Positions 27,370 to 37,673 of a stretch of DNA of 64,000 bases are shown here, piece after piece. Made by a program: the position numbers and the translations under genes. Positions within the stretch are counted from its first letter, which is position 1, and every line of letters begins with the position of its first letter. Origin of the DNA: an uncultured Acidobacteriota bacterium (GTDB lineage Bacteria; Acidobacteriota; Blastocatellia; RBC074); assembly GCA_902825875.1 (NCBI GenBank), contig CADECP010000029.1, positions 1 to 64,000 of the forward strand, in the 5' to 3' direction. The notes under the pieces are model-generated. The model ran no database searches. It was not told the origin of the DNA and was given only the letters and a program-made list of their open reading frames with translations.

Positions 27370-28179
27370 TTATGCATCGTTCGGTTTCACTTCCAGCAGC
27401 AATTCGACATCGCCGAACTGCAAGCGGTCTCCGTGACGAACAATTTTGCGGTCGGCGGGTTCTAGCTGCACGCCATTGATCGAAGTCCCGTTGGCGCTGT
27501 TGCGGTCGGCCAGTTCCAAAGTGCCGTCGCCGCGCAACACAAACGCCGCGTGAAAGTTTGAAACCGAAAGATCATTGACGTGAATGGCGTTCGCCGAATT
27601 GCGTCCAATTCCTGTTGGTTCGGCAGTGCTTTTGACCGTCGCGCGGGCTTGCCACTTTTTCGCGGAATCGCGCAGCGCCACTTCGCAGCTTTTTTCGGCG
27701 ATGGCTTCAGCGACGTTTCCGGCTGGCGGAAGCTCCCGGTTGAATTGAGGTGAATCCAGCACAGCGGCTTTGGCTTCGCCGAATTCGGCTTTGACTTCCA
27801 GGCCGAGCGTAAAAGCGTCATAAGCGATTTTGACCTGAACGGTTCCGGCGGTTTCGTAGCGGCGATTGTAAATGTATTCGTAAATGTTGGTGGTCAGTTC
27901 GCGTTCCAGATATTCGCGGCGAGGCGCTCCCATGCGCGTGTAAGTTTCGTAATCGTATCGGAGCGTAATCAGATTCGGCGCGATGATCTTTTGCCCTTCC
28001 TTGCGGAGCTTGTCATCCACCGCCTGTTCCAGATGCGGAACCAGCGCCGCCAGATCAGTTCGCGGCACAGGCGTTCGGCGCAATGCAAAATCAATCACGC
28101 CGCCGACGCGCTCTAAAAATCGCCGAATGAAAAACTCGGCGCGATTGGTGACTTCAGCTAATTTCGGTTCTCCACTCAT
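27370..28179 (-). CDS. FHA-domain protein with FhaA-like N-terminus
   Basis: A 269-residue cytoplasmic protein. Residues about 10-135 resemble the DUF3662/FhaA N-terminal domain ([16 protein letters not shown]...[13 protein letters not shown]...[10 protein letters not shown]). Residues about 185-262 are a forkhead-associated domain: [39 protein letters not shown], which binds phosphothreonine peptides. In Actinobacteria FhaA regulates cell-wall synthesis under Ser/Thr kinases such as PknB. Here it is the first gene of a two-gene unit with a PBP, so a role in phospho-control of peptidoglycan synthesis is likely. No kinase gene is nearby. Confidence 0.85.
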   Translation of the reverse strand: MSGEPKLAEVTNRAEFFIRRFLERVGGVIDFALRRTPVPRTDLAALVPHLEQAVDDKLRKEGQKIIAPNLITLRYDYETYTRMGAPRREYLERELTTNIYEYIYNRRYETAGTVQVKIAYDAFTLGLEVKAEFGEAKAAVLDSPQFNRELPPAGNVAEAIAEKSCEVALRDSAKKWQARATVKSTAEPTGIGRNSANAIHVNDLSVSNFHAAFVLRGDGTLELADRNSANGTSINGVQLEPADRKIVRHGDRLQFGDVELLLEVKPNDA

Positions 28180-28223
28180 AAGCTTTTCAGTTCAGCCGTT
28201 TCGTGCAAGCTCCCAAACGTTGT

Positions 28224-28775
28224 TTATCTGACCGGAGTTCTGCGAAAGAAAATTTCGTTAAGCGAACAGCGAAAGCCCGGCAATAAGTCTTCGCTCGTCA
28301 GTTCGCTGTCCGGCGGGAAGGCAATGATGTTGGTCGCCGATCGGTAAATCGTCACCACCTGATTTTCCGGCGACACCACCCAAACCTGTTTGACGCCTGC
28401 GGCCAGATACTCCATCGCCTTGGCGTAAACCTTTTCGTAAAAATCGTTGGGCGAAATGATCTCAATCGCCAAATCAGGCGGCATCGGCCACTTGGTTTCC
28501 GGTTCACCTTCCGGCGGGATTCGTTCGGCAGAAACAAACGCAACATCCGGAATACGTTCGTTATCGCCGATTTGAAAACTGCCTTCCGGGTAAATTTCGC
28601 CAAGATCATATTTAACAACGAAGTCTCTCAACAGATGAGTGAGCCTTCCACACACACCGCTATGTCTTGCTCCGGGCATCTCTTTCTCCTCCAGTTGGCC
28701 GTTGACGATTTCAAACGACCTTTCGGAATCCAGTTCGGCAACAGGCTTTAATTCAGTCGCAGTTGCAGTAGCCAT
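28224..28775 (-). CDS. Uma2-family (DUF820) endonuclease-like protein
   Basis: A 183-residue member of the Uma2/DUF820 family, a PD-(D/E)XK nuclease fold abundant in Cyanobacteria and Acidobacteria. Catalytic-core strands are visible: [11 protein letters not shown] with the first Asp, [12 protein letters not shown] with the E-x-(I/V) motif, and [18 protein letters not shown] with the lysine. AAGGAG lies before the ATG at 28775. The family is often multi-copy and its biological role is unknown; some copies may come from transposons. Confidence 0.85.
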   Translation of the reverse strand: MATATATELKPVAELDSERSFEIVNGQLEEKEMPGARHSGVCGRLTHLLRDFVVKYDLGEIYPEGSFQIGDNERIPDVAFVSAERIPPEGEPETKWPMPPDLAIEIISPNDFYEKVYAKAMEYLAAGVKQVWVVSPENQVVTIYRSATNIIAFPPDSELTSEDLLPGFRCSLNEIFFRRTPVR

Positions 28776-28825
28776 ACTTCACGCTCCTTGATGAAATTTG
28801 TGGGCGAATTTTACCGATCAATCGG

Positions 28826-29413
28826 TCACTCAGCCAGACCGACTTCTGACTGGCTGAGTTCGCGGAAAAGCCAGGCTTTGGCCTTGGCCCATTCGCGCTT
28901 GATGGTGATTTCTGAAACGCCGAGCACTTCGGCGGTTTCCTCGGTGCTCAGGCCGCCAAAGTACCGAAGCTCGACGATTTTGCTTTTGCGGTCGTCAATG
29001 GCTTCCAGCCGTTCCAGCGCCTGATGCAGTGCCAGCAGTTCAACAGAGTTTTCATCGCTAACAGCCAGCCCTTCGTCCAGAGTCACCTGAACAGCTCCGC
29101 CTCCGCGTTTGGCGTATTGCTTCGACCGCGCGTGGTCTACCAACAGGTGACGCATGACCTGCGCCGCGATGGCAAAAAAGTGCGCGCGGTTTTGCCAGTC
29201 TACGTTTTGTTGGTTGACCAACCGCAAATAGGCTTCGTTGACCAGCGCGTTGGTTTGCAGCGTGTGAGACGCGCTTTCGCGCCGCATGTAGCGTTTCGCC
29301 AAGCCGCGCAGTTCGTCATACACCAGAGGCATTAATTGATTCAGCGCGTCGTTGTTTCCTCCGCGCCAGTCAATCAACAGTTGAGTGACATTCGCTGAAG
29401 TCGGGGTAGTCAT
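28826..29413 (-). CDS. ECF-type RNA polymerase sigma factor, TIGR02999-like
   Basis: A 195-residue sigma-70-family factor. Region 2 ([21 protein letters not shown]...[29 protein letters not shown]) and region 4 ([38 protein letters not shown]) follow the pattern of the TIGR02999 group, frequent in Acidobacteria and Planctomycetes and usually linked to membrane Ser/Thr kinase sensors. No anti-sigma or kinase gene is adjacent. The target promoters are unknown. Confidence 0.88.
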   Translation of the reverse strand: MTTPTSANVTQLLIDWRGGNNDALNQLMPLVYDELRGLAKRYMRRESASHTLQTNALVNEAYLRLVNQQNVDWQNRAHFFAIAAQVMRHLLVDHARSKQYAKRGGGAVQVTLDEGLAVSDENSVELLALHQALERLEAIDDRKSKIVELRYFGGLSTEETAEVLGVSEITIKREWAKAKAWLFRELSQSEVGLAE

Positions 29414-29769
29414 AAGGTGTCATTTCCTTGTTTTCAAATTCGGTTCGTTTTGGTTTTGGGCAACGAGTCTGACCTTTTCAAACCGCATACATCTTCCTGC
29501 TTCAGGCCAACTCGCGGCGGATTATAACGCCAGCCGTTATCACGTGCATAAGCCCAGCCAGCTTTCTCAACGATTCCTGCCCGCATCGCTGAGAAAACTC
29601 TGACAGGCAATTTTTATTTCAGCGAATGTGATACCCGCTTGAACCGCTTCGCGCTTAGACGTGTGAAGGCGAATGAACAACGCCTGACAAGAAGCAAAAA
29701 GCAAAGCTGTCGTTTTCAGCCACAGCCTTTGCCACAAATTGACACCGTAAAAATCATGGAGGAAACGTT
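29414..29769. other. Divergent intergenic region
   Basis: 356 bases between the sigma factor (minus) and the secreted Cys-rich protein (plus). I see only the GGAGGAA ribosome site at 29758-29764. No convincing promoter, small ORF or RNA structure. Confidence 0.4.
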
Positions 29770-30969
29770 ATGACTAAACTGCAAACATTGAAATCCGCTC
29801 TGATCGCTCTGGCCTGTTGTTTCGCGTTGACCGCAGCCGCACAAGCGCAAACTGTGGTGGGCCGTTTTTCAGCCGACAACTACTTCGCCGTCTTTCAAGG
29901 TAACGCTACTGGCGCAACCAGCTTCGTCACTTCGCTGGACTGCACCACCGACGCCAGTTGTATAGCCAACGGCAAATCGTTCAGCATTCCCAACGTCAAA
30001 AACGGCGATTACGTTTACGTCGTCGCCTGGAGCGATCATTCCGTCGCGCAAGGTTTGTTGGGATCGTTAAGCGGCTTTGTGCTGGATCAGGGTTGCGGGT
30101 ACACGGAAACCGGAATGGCCGGCTGGCAGGTTTATGCCAACGGCGCAGCTTTCGGCGGCAAGCCGGATTCGACTTCATTTCTGGTTGACCTCAACACTTC
30201 AATCGTCAAGGCCAACAATGGCATCAACGGAACCTGGGGAGCGCCTGCCGTCGGCACTGCCAACATCGGCTCCAGCGGAAGCGTGCCAGTGACCGTCACC
30301 GGAAACACTGGAACTGCCAAATGGGTTTGGCATAACAGCGGCAATTGCATCGGCGCGATGCAGCCGTTCCAGGATGGCTGCAATCACAATGAATATCTTG
30401 TCTTTCGTTTTCCGGTGAACAACTTGTTTACGGCTTGCCCGTTGCCGCCTCAACCCCGTTGCTGCGACATTGCCAGAACAGCCGTGACTGTCAGCCCCAA
30501 CGACATAGCGTTCGACAGCACCAACAGCGTGACAGTCAACGCCAATTTCCTGTCGCTGCAACCCAACGTCAGAGAAGTGAAGGTCACATTGCTGAGCGCG
30601 TGGGAAAGCTTTGCTCCCGGAGCGTGCAAAACCAGCGGGCCGATTGACGCTTACTTTACCAATGCTTACTCGAACGTTCCCTTCGCTGGTTTCCTTCCGC
30701 AAGCGTTTGGCAATGAAGCCGTCTGGAATTCGTTAAACCCAGCCGGAGCGCCTGCGAATGGAGTGTTCAAATATCGGCTGTATCTGCCGACGGCGGCCAC
30801 TTACCCTTGTACTGGCCAGCTTAGCTTCTGCGTGAAGTACACGATCACAACGGCGGATTGCCGTAGCTGCGAAATCATTCGTTGTTACACCGCCGGTCCC
30901 AGAACCTATCGCCCGTGCGATCCGTTGAAACCGAATTCGGCGGCTTGCGCTGATATTCAACATAACTAA
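29770..30969 (+). CDS. Secreted cysteine-rich protein of unknown function
   Basis: A 399-residue protein with a signal peptide ending near AAAQAQ. The mature part starts with VVGRFSADNYFAVFQGNATGATSF, with Trp-rich beta segments (YVYVVAWSDHSVAQG, TAKWVWHNSGNC), and resembles no enzyme I know. The C-terminal third contains many cysteines (PRCCDIART, CTGQLSFCVKYTITTADCRSCEIIRC), likely forming disulfides outside the cell. GGAGGAA is eight bases before the ATG. A strong terminator follows. Confidence 0.75.
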   Translation: MTKLQTLKSALIALACCFALTAAAQAQTVVGRFSADNYFAVFQGNATGATSFVTSLDCTTDASCIANGKSFSIPNVKNGDYVYVVAWSDHSVAQGLLGSLSGFVLDQGCGYTETGMAGWQVYANGAAFGGKPDSTSFLVDLNTSIVKANNGINGTWGAPAVGTANIGSSGSVPVTVTGNTGTAKWVWHNSGNCIGAMQPFQDGCNHNEYLVFRFPVNNLFTACPLPPQPRCCDIARTAVTVSPNDIAFDSTNSVTVNANFLSLQPNVREVKVTLLSAWESFAPGACKTSGPIDAYFTNAYSNVPFAGFLPQAFGNEAVWNSLNPAGAPANGVFKYRLYLPTAATYPCTGQLSFCVKYTITTADCRSCEIIRCYTAGPRTYRPCDPLKPNSAACADIQHN

Positions 30970-30986
30970 AGCTTCAGCCAGAAAAG

Positions 30987-31035
30987 CGAAACCGCCGCCG
31001 GAAGGAGCTTCCTTTCGGCGGCGGTTTGGCTTTTT
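30987..31035. terminator. Strong terminator between convergent genes
   Basis: Stem aaccgccgccg (30990-31000) with cggcggcggtt (31015-31025), extended by gaagg/cctttc inside, followed by tggcttttt on the plus strand. The minus-strand side also continues T-rich, so it can serve both the secreted protein gene and the convergent BNR gene. Confidence 0.85.
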
Positions 31036-31048
31036 GTATTCGCAAAGC

Positions 31049-33526
31049 TCACTTGCGGCTCATCACATAAACTCCGCCGGAAAACGATCCGGCATAAAGC
31101 CGGTTGGAATCGAACGGGTCGCCGGTCATCGCAAACATCCTCAAGCTGGGCAGTTGGCTGATGTCCATCTTGTCCCAGTTTTTGCCGCGATCTTTGGAGT
31201 GAAACACCGCAAGACGAATTTCGTCGTACAGATACAGTTCGTCGGGGTTGGCTGAGCTGACGACCAACCCGCCTACGTTGACCATTTGCGGCATTCCTCC
31301 GCCGCGATGTTCCCAAGTCTTTCCGGCGTCCATTGAGCGGAAAAAGCCCGCCGAAGTTCCCAGATAAATCGTCTCTGCCGAGCGAGGATCGAAAATCACC
31401 GATCGAACGCTTTTTACGTCTTCGTCAATTTCCACTCGGCGAAAGTTTGCTCCGTTGTCACGCGAAACAAACAAACCATCGTGCGTGGCAACGTACATCA
31501 CGCCCGGCGCGTGCTGGCTGGTGGCCAACGAATTGATCGCGGCAGCATTGATCGCTGACGAACCTTCGCCGGTTGAAGGCAAATTGATTTTCAGCAGCTT
31601 CCAGCCTTTCTTTTCGTCTTCGCTGAAAAACAATCCGTCCCAAGTGGAAACGATCATCCAATTGGCGTTCGTCACACTTTCGGCGTTTTCAATTCGAGCC
31701 GTGAACGGAAAGATGGCGAACACCTGGCTTTGCAAATCCACGCGGTCGCTGACCGGTTTCGGCGCAGGCGGCGGCTCAGGTTTCTTTTTCGATTTGGGAG
31801 AAGGTTTTGCGCCCGGTTTGTTTTGAGCGAGTTTGCCGCTGGTTTTTCCGGTGGCCGTTTTTGAACCAGCCGCTGGTTTGGCCGGAGCTTTTTTGGAGCG
31901 AGCCTGGACGATGGGTTTGATCGGCTTCGCAGATTTCTGCTGCGGCTGAGCCTGAACCACACGCGGTCGAGACGTCGTTTTTGGCGGTTCAACCGAAACG
32001 GCATCAGGCATTTTTGTCGTTGCATCAAGTGGTTTCCCCGCTTCGGGTTCAATCGGCTCTTCGCGTTTTACCTGCACCCAGTTGCGACCGTGATCGTCAG
32101 AGCGAAACAGGCCGTGATTCGTTCCGGCGTAAATCGTTTCGGGCTTCGCCCGCGATTGATGAAGCGAATACACATCGCGCACGCCCATGCCGTTCATTGA
32201 TTGTTGCCACGTGACGCCGCCGTCTTCGCTGACAAACAACCCGCCGTTCAATCCGTCAAACAACACTCCGGCGTAAACTCGTCCACGCTCTTTGCTGTCG
32301 GCCAATACGGTTCGCACCTGACGATTGATAAAACCGGCATTGCTCGCTTCATAAGTTTCGCCGCCGTCCAGGCTAATCAAAATGCCGTTGTCCTGAGTCC
32401 CCAGAAAAACTCTGTCGGGCAACGACGGATGCACTGCAATCGCGTTGATGACCAATTGCGCCGAAGTCACTTGTCGCCAGGTGTCCTGCTTTCCATCCTG
32501 CGTCGAAATCCACAGCCCTTCGGTTGTGCCGGCAAAAATGGTTTCCGGCTTGGTCGGATGGCGATAAACCATGTGAGTTCGACGGGCGCTGTACGGAATG
32601 CCTTGAAACTTAGTCCAGCCTGTCCCGGCGTCTTGCGAACGATAAATACCGCTGCAGGCGCTCATCATAACCACGTTTGGATTTTCGGGATCAACCTGAA
32701 TGCTGAAGATGTCGGAATCGTCAATCATACCGACTTCTTTGTGACCGGTGCGCTTCCAGGTTTTGCCGCCGTCCAGAGTTTTCCAAGGCAGGTGATGCGT
32801 GCCGACGTAAATAGCATTGGCGTCGCGCGGGTCAATCGCCACCGAATGAAATCCGCGAAGTTCGGGATTGCCAATCGGCGTTATCAATTCCCAGTTATTG
32901 CCGCGATCTTGAGAACGATAGATGCCGTTGCTGGCGGCAATCGCCATCACATTGGGTTCGCTGGCCGATTGCGAAAAACTGCGAACGGCGCGTCCGCGCA
33001 GAGCTTCGATTTCACGCCAACTTTCACCGTCGTTTTCGCTGATAAAAAATCTTCCGGCAGTTCCTAAGCCATTTTCATCATCAACTTCAGTTTGAGGCTT
33101 AACGCCCGCGTAAATCACGCCTGGCTTTGCGCGGTCGAAGTGAATCACCGTGACGATAAATCCGGTTGCCCGAATTCCGGGACGAATTCGTTTCCAAACA
33201 GTTCCGCCATCTGCGGAACTGAAAATCTGCCCGTCGCTGTTTCCAATCAGAACTCGATGCTCGTTTCGCGGATCAATCGTCAGCACGGTGACATCTCCGC
33301 CAAACGGGCCTGTCATTTGCCAGATGCGGTCGTAACTTTCCGAAGCAATGCGCCCTGTGAAATTGACGATGCCGCTTTTTGGTGGAATGACATCAGAAAC
33401 TGAAATTGCCGGACGGTCAGCCTGATTCAGCGGAAAATCCTGAGCCAGTGGCGCAAGCGTGAGATTGAATAGGAGGAATATCGTGAGAGTAAATGACAAA
33501 CAATGTTTCAATCGGTTCAACTCCAT
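31049..33526 (-). CDS. Secreted VPS10/BNR-repeat protein with lysine-rich linker
   Basis: An 825-residue exported protein: signal peptide to about residue 28 (NLTLAPLAQ), then two sets of propeller blades with Asp-box motifs ([48 protein letters not shown]). Between the blade sets, around residues 490-560, a long Lys/Pro/Ala-rich linker ([25 protein letters not shown]) separates the modules and may contact cell wall or nucleic acid. A TTG nine bases upstream is an alternative start; the ATG at 33526 has GGAGC upstream. Function unknown; the third protein of this type in the window. Confidence 0.8.
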   Translation of the reverse strand: MELNRLKHCLSFTLTIFLLFNLTLAPLAQDFPLNQADRPAISVSDVIPPKSGIVNFTGRIASESYDRIWQMTGPFGGDVTVLTIDPRNEHRVLIGNSDGQIFSSADGGTVWKRIRPGIRATGFIVTVIHFDRAKPGVIYAGVKPQTEVDDENGLGTAGRFFISENDGESWREIEALRGRAVRSFSQSASEPNVMAIAASNGIYRSQDRGNNWELITPIGNPELRGFHSVAIDPRDANAIYVGTHHLPWKTLDGGKTWKRTGHKEVGMIDDSDIFSIQVDPENPNVVMMSACSGIYRSQDAGTGWTKFQGIPYSARRTHMVYRHPTKPETIFAGTTEGLWISTQDGKQDTWRQVTSAQLVINAIAVHPSLPDRVFLGTQDNGILISLDGGETYEASNAGFINRQVRTVLADSKERGRVYAGVLFDGLNGGLFVSEDGGVTWQQSMNGMGVRDVYSLHQSRAKPETIYAGTNHGLFRSDDHGRNWVQVKREEPIEPEAGKPLDATTKMPDAVSVEPPKTTSRPRVVQAQPQQKSAKPIKPIVQARSKKAPAKPAAGSKTATGKTSGKLAQNKPGAKPSPKSKKKPEPPPAPKPVSDRVDLQSQVFAIFPFTARIENAESVTNANWMIVSTWDGLFFSEDEKKGWKLLKINLPSTGEGSSAINAAAINSLATSQHAPGVMYVATHDGLFVSRDNGANFRRVEIDEDVKSVRSVIFDPRSAETIYLGTSAGFFRSMDAGKTWEHRGGGMPQMVNVGGLVVSSANPDELYLYDEIRLAVFHSKDRGKNWDKMDISQLPSLRMFAMTGDPFDSNRLYAGSFSGGVYVMSRK

Positions 33527-33741
33527 ACGGATCAAAGCTCCGTTACCAAATTTCCGGTTCGGCGGTCTTTATCGTTTCGACCTGCCTGCGGGGGCAAACA
33601 AATCTGCTTCAAGCGGCAAGGATTCTAAATCAACTCATTCAAGATTTACACGACGAAGAATTAGCGCCGGAGGCATTGTTGGCAAATCGTCCGCCAATCA
33701 CCGAAAATGCCCGCGCCATCAGAACTGAAGGAGTGAATTCA

Positions 33742-34833
33742 ATGAGAAAACTATTTTGGGGGGCTGCCTTATTCATTTGCGTTTTTGCGGCCAATGATTT
33801 TTTTTCGCCGATCGCGGCTCAGACACCCGCGCCGACTCAATTGTCGAATCAACCGCTGACGTTGCAGGAATTGAATGTTCTGTTGCGGCGCGCAGTCGGT
33901 AGAAATATGACCGAACCTGATTTGGCTGTTCATATCGAAAGAGTTGGTTTGGCATTTGACCCGACACCCGAAGTCATAGCGCGGTTAAGAGCAAACGGCG
34001 CGCATCCACATTTGCTGAATACCATCAAACGTGAAGCCGAAAAATTGTCTGCTTCTCACGGCAAGCTGACCGTCATCGGACCGCCTCCGCCTGATCCTTT
34101 TCTGGAAGAAACGCGCAAAAACGTCCGCGATTATCTGGAAGAATTACCCGACTTCATCTGCCAACAGGAAGTTCAACGGTATTACGACATTGACGGCTCC
34201 GGAGCCTGGGACAAAGCCGACACGCTGGCTTACGAACTGACGTACAACCGCAAACGCGAAAGTCTGAAACCGATCAACGCCGTCGGTCGCCCCGTCACCA
34301 AAGCCCCAGGCCAAGCCGGAGGCGCGTTTTCGACAGGCAATTTTGCGGTTTCGCTGGCTGCATTGTTCGATGCTGAAACCAAAACTGTTTTCAAACCTGC
34401 TGGCAAAGACCGGCTCGGAACTCGGCCAACATTGATTTACGATTACCGCGTGCCGAAAGAAACTTCTGCGCTGACTGTGCAGGCCGAAGGCGCTCCGCAA
34501 ATTATTTCTGGTTACAGCGGCAGCATCTGGATTGATGCCGAAAAGAAACTGGTGCTGAGAATCGAACAGGCTGTGGATGATCTGCCGAAAAGTTATCCGG
34601 TCACGAATTCAGACAGCATCATTGATTACGATATGGTGAAGTTGCGAGGGATTGATGTGGAATCGCTGTTGCCCATTCGCGCGGAATTTATGATCGGCGA
34701 CCGTCGAAAGCGGCAACAATCGCGCAACATGATTTACTTCAAGTTCTATCGGAAGTTCGAAACCGACATCAAATTCATTGACGACCCTCAAACTCCGACG
34801 CCGCCGCCAACCAAGCCGCCAGAAAAGCCTTAA
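33742..34833 (+). CDS. Secreted protein of unknown function
   Basis: A 363-residue protein with a signal peptide ending near PIAAQ. After a Pro/Thr linker comes a helical region ([36 protein letters not shown]), then a segment [25 protein letters not shown] and a beta-rich domain reaching [10 protein letters not shown]-type strands. The phrase '[12 protein letters not shown]' is typical of a large group of acidobacterial exported proteins with no assigned role. GAAGGAG precedes the ATG at 33742, which starts a good signal peptide; the frame is open further upstream but overlaps the BNR gene. Confidence 0.75.
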   Translation: MRKLFWGAALFICVFAANDFFSPIAAQTPAPTQLSNQPLTLQELNVLLRRAVGRNMTEPDLAVHIERVGLAFDPTPEVIARLRANGAHPHLLNTIKREAEKLSASHGKLTVIGPPPPDPFLEETRKNVRDYLEELPDFICQQEVQRYYDIDGSGAWDKADTLAYELTYNRKRESLKPINAVGRPVTKAPGQAGGAFSTGNFAVSLAALFDAETKTVFKPAGKDRLGTRPTLIYDYRVPKETSALTVQAEGAPQIISGYSGSIWIDAEKKLVLRIEQAVDDLPKSYPVTNSDSIIDYDMVKLRGIDVESLLPIRAEFMIGDRRKRQQSRNMIYFKFYRKFETDIKFIDDPQTPTPPPTKPPEKP

Positions 34834-34844
34834 CGAAAAGAAAA

Positions 34845-34914
34845 TGGACAGGATTTACAAGATGGTTCAGGATTCAAAGAAAGAAATCCTGAACCATCTT
34901 GTAAATCCTGTCCA
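34845..34914. repeat. Perfect 30-bp inverted repeat, likely terminator
   Basis: Arms at 34845-34874 (tggacaggatttacaagatg...) and 34885-34914 (...catcttgtaaatcctgtcca) are exactly complementary over 30 bases around a 10-base loop (caaagaaaga). On the minus strand the stem is followed by TTTTCTTTTCG, so it can terminate the convergent MFS gene. A related aggat..tttac / gtaaatcctgt copy is at 43789-43850. Confidence 0.9.
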
Positions 34915-34930
34915 AATATTCCGTGAGCTT

Positions 34931-36262
34931 TTAGACTTCGTTATAGCTTTCGCGCACCGCGCAAGTCGGCACGCTAAACCGTTTCAACCACATCGCCACC
35001 AACCAGACCAATCCGGGACTGGCTGACAGCAAGCCTGACACAATCACCATCGAACGCGGACTGACCCATTTCAACAAAGCGCCAGCCACCAACATCGAAA
35101 CCGTCATCGTGCTCAATTCCAACGCCCGGTCAGTTGTGAAGACCCTGCCGCGATATTCGTCAGGAATCATTCGCATCATCAGCGTTTCCTGAACGCCGAA
35201 TTCTGCTCCGAGAATCAACCGGCTGACAGCAATGCAAATGGCGAAACTCCACAGCGAAGGCATCAATCCCGCCGCCGCAAAAAACAGCCCGTGAACCAGC
35301 AACGACCAGCCAACGAAATTCCCTGCTCGCCGTTCGTCCGAAGCCCACGCACCGGCTCTGCGAGCCATCGCCATGCCAATGAACAATCCTGCGCCAGCGG
35401 CAGTCATCAACACAGCCAAGCTCCAATCGCCCGGATCGCCTGCGCCACGAATGAATTCATGCCGGGCAATGCGGTCGAACACCAGGTTGTTCATGCCTCC
35501 GCCCAACGCCCAGCCAACATTGACCAAAACGATTCCGCGCACAAACTGCGTTCGCCAGATGTAAACCAAACCTTTGCGAACATCTGTCACGAAGCGATTG
35601 GCGGCAGGCTTGTTCTCTGCTCCTACCTCAAGCCCCACATTGGTTTCAGACGGTTCCTCCGCTTTCCGGTAAGCCATCAACGCCGCCGGAATAACCCAGA
35701 TGAACGCCGCCGAAGCAACAAACGAAATCGAATTGATGATGAACGCCGTGCTGTAACCAAACTTCGCCGCCGTCACGCCGCCCAACGCCGCTCCAAGCGT
35801 CAACTGCAAAAAGCGCGTTGAAAACATCAACACGTTGGCCGTCAGCATTTCCTGTCGCGTGACCATGTTAGCAATCGAAGCGTTCTTTGCCGCTTCAAAA
35901 AACGTCCCCGCCGAAGCCATCACACCACTGCACAAAATCGCCACCCAGATTGGAGCGCCAGCGCCAATGGTCAAAAACCCAAGCGCCGCCAACGCGCGGA
36001 TCAAGTCCGCAGCAATCAAAATCTGCTTGCGATTCATCCGGTCAACCGCCACACCTGCCAGCGGTGCAAAAATCAGCACCGGCAACAAACGCGAAACCAG
36101 CAGCCCCGCAGTCATCCAGGTCGAGCCGGAATACATTTGAATCAATCCCAATTCGGCAATAAACGAAAACCAGGTTCCAAGTTCACTGATAACCTGGCCG
36201 AACCACAAACGGCGGAAGTTGATGTTGTTTTGAAGTAATTCTTTGAATGTTGCGGACTGCAT
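34931..36262 (-). CDS. MFS exporter (EntS/MFS_3-like)
   Basis: A 443-residue major facilitator with 12 predicted helices. The N-terminus NINFRRLWFGQVISELGTWFSFIAELGLI and the loop AGVAVDRMNRKQILIAADLIRA match the MFS_3/EntS branch, mostly exporters of siderophores, macrolides or other small molecules. A central cytoplasmic loop near 200-230 carries acidic residues. Substrate not predictable; no biosynthetic gene is nearby. Confidence 0.85.
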   Translation of the reverse strand: MQSATFKELLQNNINFRRLWFGQVISELGTWFSFIAELGLIQMYSGSTWMTAGLLVSRLLPVLIFAPLAGVAVDRMNRKQILIAADLIRALAALGFLTIGAGAPIWVAILCSGVMASAGTFFEAAKNASIANMVTRQEMLTANVLMFSTRFLQLTLGAALGGVTAAKFGYSTAFIINSISFVASAAFIWVIPAALMAYRKAEEPSETNVGLEVGAENKPAANRFVTDVRKGLVYIWRTQFVRGIVLVNVGWALGGGMNNLVFDRIARHEFIRGAGDPGDWSLAVLMTAAGAGLFIGMAMARRAGAWASDERRAGNFVGWSLLVHGLFFAAAGLMPSLWSFAICIAVSRLILGAEFGVQETLMMRMIPDEYRGRVFTTDRALELSTMTVSMLVAGALLKWVSPRSMVIVSGLLSASPGLVWLVAMWLKRFSVPTCAVRESYNEV

Positions 36263-36353
36263 AATTCCGGTTGAGCAGGCACCAATCAGCTTCCCTTCAT
36301 CAAAGGTATAACTGATTGATACCTGCTTATTCTCCTTCTCCTGATGTCATCAT

Positions 36354-36839
36354 TTATTTTGAACAGGCGTCATGATTTTTATGACCAAAAGATTGCGCCT
36401 GTTGTTTGTCGTACGTTCGCTTGAAATGCTGTTCAACTTCCCGGATTTGCGGACAATTGGGAAGATGGAACGTGTTGGATTTTATATCAACAATTACTTC
36501 GACTTTCGTCTCCGCAATTGCCTTTGGCTTCGGGTTGGCCATGGTGTTGTTCGAAGCAACGTCTGAGTTGGGTCGTATGCTGTCGCTCGACAACCGACCA
36601 CTCGTCATCGAAATCACCGATAACGCCGCCAACACAACAACAAAAATCATCACCGCAATCGCAAGCACCAACGTCGGCGAAGTGCCGCTGTTGTCGTCAG
36701 AGGTGATGCTTCTTTTATTGATTCTCACAGTGTTGAAGAATCCTCTCTTATACAAGATTTCTCCTTTGCTATCCTGAAATCGGCCAGGACTGTCAGAGAA
36801 AACTTGCCCATCAACTGTTCTGATTACGCGTCGAGACAT
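36354..36839 (-). CDS. Single-TM protein with Cys/His C-terminal motif
   Basis: A 161-residue protein: an N-terminal beta-like stretch (MSRRVIRTVDGQVFSDSPGRF), one membrane helix at about 54-76 (LVLAIAVMIFVVVLAALSVI), then a polar linker and a small C-terminal module TFHLPNCPQI ... YDKQQAQSFGHKNHDAC. The last module resembles the 'FH..-C-..-A...G..-C..C' metal-binding/nuclease-tail motif found at the end of some exported nucleases. Function unknown. AAAGGAGG four bases before the ATG at 36839 fixes the start; the frame opens further upstream. Confidence 0.7.
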   Translation of the reverse strand: MSRRVIRTVDGQVFSDSPGRFQDSKGEILYKRGFFNTVRINKRSITSDDNSGTSPTLVLAIAVMIFVVVLAALSVISMTSGRLSSDSIRPNSDVASNNTMANPKPKAIAETKVEVIVDIKSNTFHLPNCPQIREVEQHFKRTYDKQQAQSFGHKNHDACSK

Positions 36840-37216
36840 GGTTCCTCCTTTATGGAAAGACGGGGTAACCACAATGGATCCCGTGTTGATGCTCAAGAGT
36901 TAATGCTTGTCTTCCTTGTTACCGTGTGTGTTAGCGAATTTCCCGAAACGTTCCTTTCTATTGTTGGTTATTTGGTCGCTTGAGCACTTTTGCCAGAAGC
37001 ACTCAAGCGATAAGCACACCTATGCCTTGACGAAGGCTGGACTCTTCACCAACTACTGCGGTTTAACGCTAAAGCGTTACAACACGCGCCTCGAATTCTT
37101 TGGCTTCATCGTCTTCATTGGTAACCGACGAGTAATACCTTACTGAGCGTGCTCGTCGGCTACCCACCACCCTGAAATGACTGCGGACAAAACTTGATAA
37201 ATGACTCGGAAAAGCG
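36840..37216. other. Intergenic with several stem-loops
   Basis: No convincing protein gene; a plus-strand open frame at 36907-37146 has no ribosome site. Two hairpins are visible: cgcttgag/ctcaagcg (36978-36985, 37002-37009) and ggtaaccgacgag/ctcgtcggctacc (37120-37132, 37152-37164). With the terminator-like stem just to the right, this could be a structured RNA or decayed element. Confidence 0.45.
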
Positions 37217-37261
37217 AAAACCCCAACCAGTTTCCATTTTTGGATACCGGTTGGGGTTTTT
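37217..37261 (-). terminator. Terminator-like stem-loop
   Basis: Stem aaaaccccaacc (37217-37228) with ggttggggtttt (37249-37260), loop of 20 bases. T-rich on both sides, so it could work in either direction. On the minus strand it lies 26 bases behind the small ORF at 37287-37478. Confidence 0.7.
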
Positions 37262-37286
37262 CTGTGAACCCTTTGTCGAGATCGTT

Positions 37287-37478
37287 TTAGGTTCTTTGCC
37301 TCGATCTCTTCCGGTATCCGCTTTGCGGGGCTTTTGCGTCGTGATTTACGAGCAAAACATTACCAATACCAGCGCCAACAAAACCCCAAGCAGCCGATTT
37401 CAGGCAGGTTGCCTGGCGGCGACGCGCCATCGGCGCGATCAAAGTTGGGATTGAATTGAAGCTATACGGTTTATTCAT
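37287..37478 (-). CDS. Possible small membrane peptide, 63 residues
   Basis: An ATG frame of 63 codons (MNKPYSFNSIPTLIAPMARR...) with a central hydrophobic stretch SAAWGFVGAGIGNVLLV and a basic tail (GYRKRSRQRT). No good ribosome site precedes it. The only support for reality is the strong stem-loop right after the stop and the membrane-like centre. It lies between the PDZ protein gene and the terminator on the same strand, so it could be the last gene of that unit. Confidence 0.35.
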   Translation of the reverse strand: MNKPYSFNSIPTLIAPMARRRQATCLKSAAWGFVGAGIGNVLLVNHDAKAPQSGYRKRSRQRT

Positions 37479-37673
37479 AAGCTTTATGCTTTGTTCAAAC
37501 CTTTTACGAATCTAAAGTTGTTATTGTTGATAAAACCACTGGCGCGTGATTACGCCTTATGAAGCGAGCGGATACTAACACAACATTTTTCTTCGTCAAC
37601 AAAAATGTCTGTTATGGCATTAAATTTGTTATAAAGCTGGGGACTTGACGAAGTATCAGTTTATCGGATCAAG

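Noticed and set aside
36907-37146. Plus-strand 79-codon frame in the structured spacer
   Set aside because: No ribosome site, and hairpins run through it.
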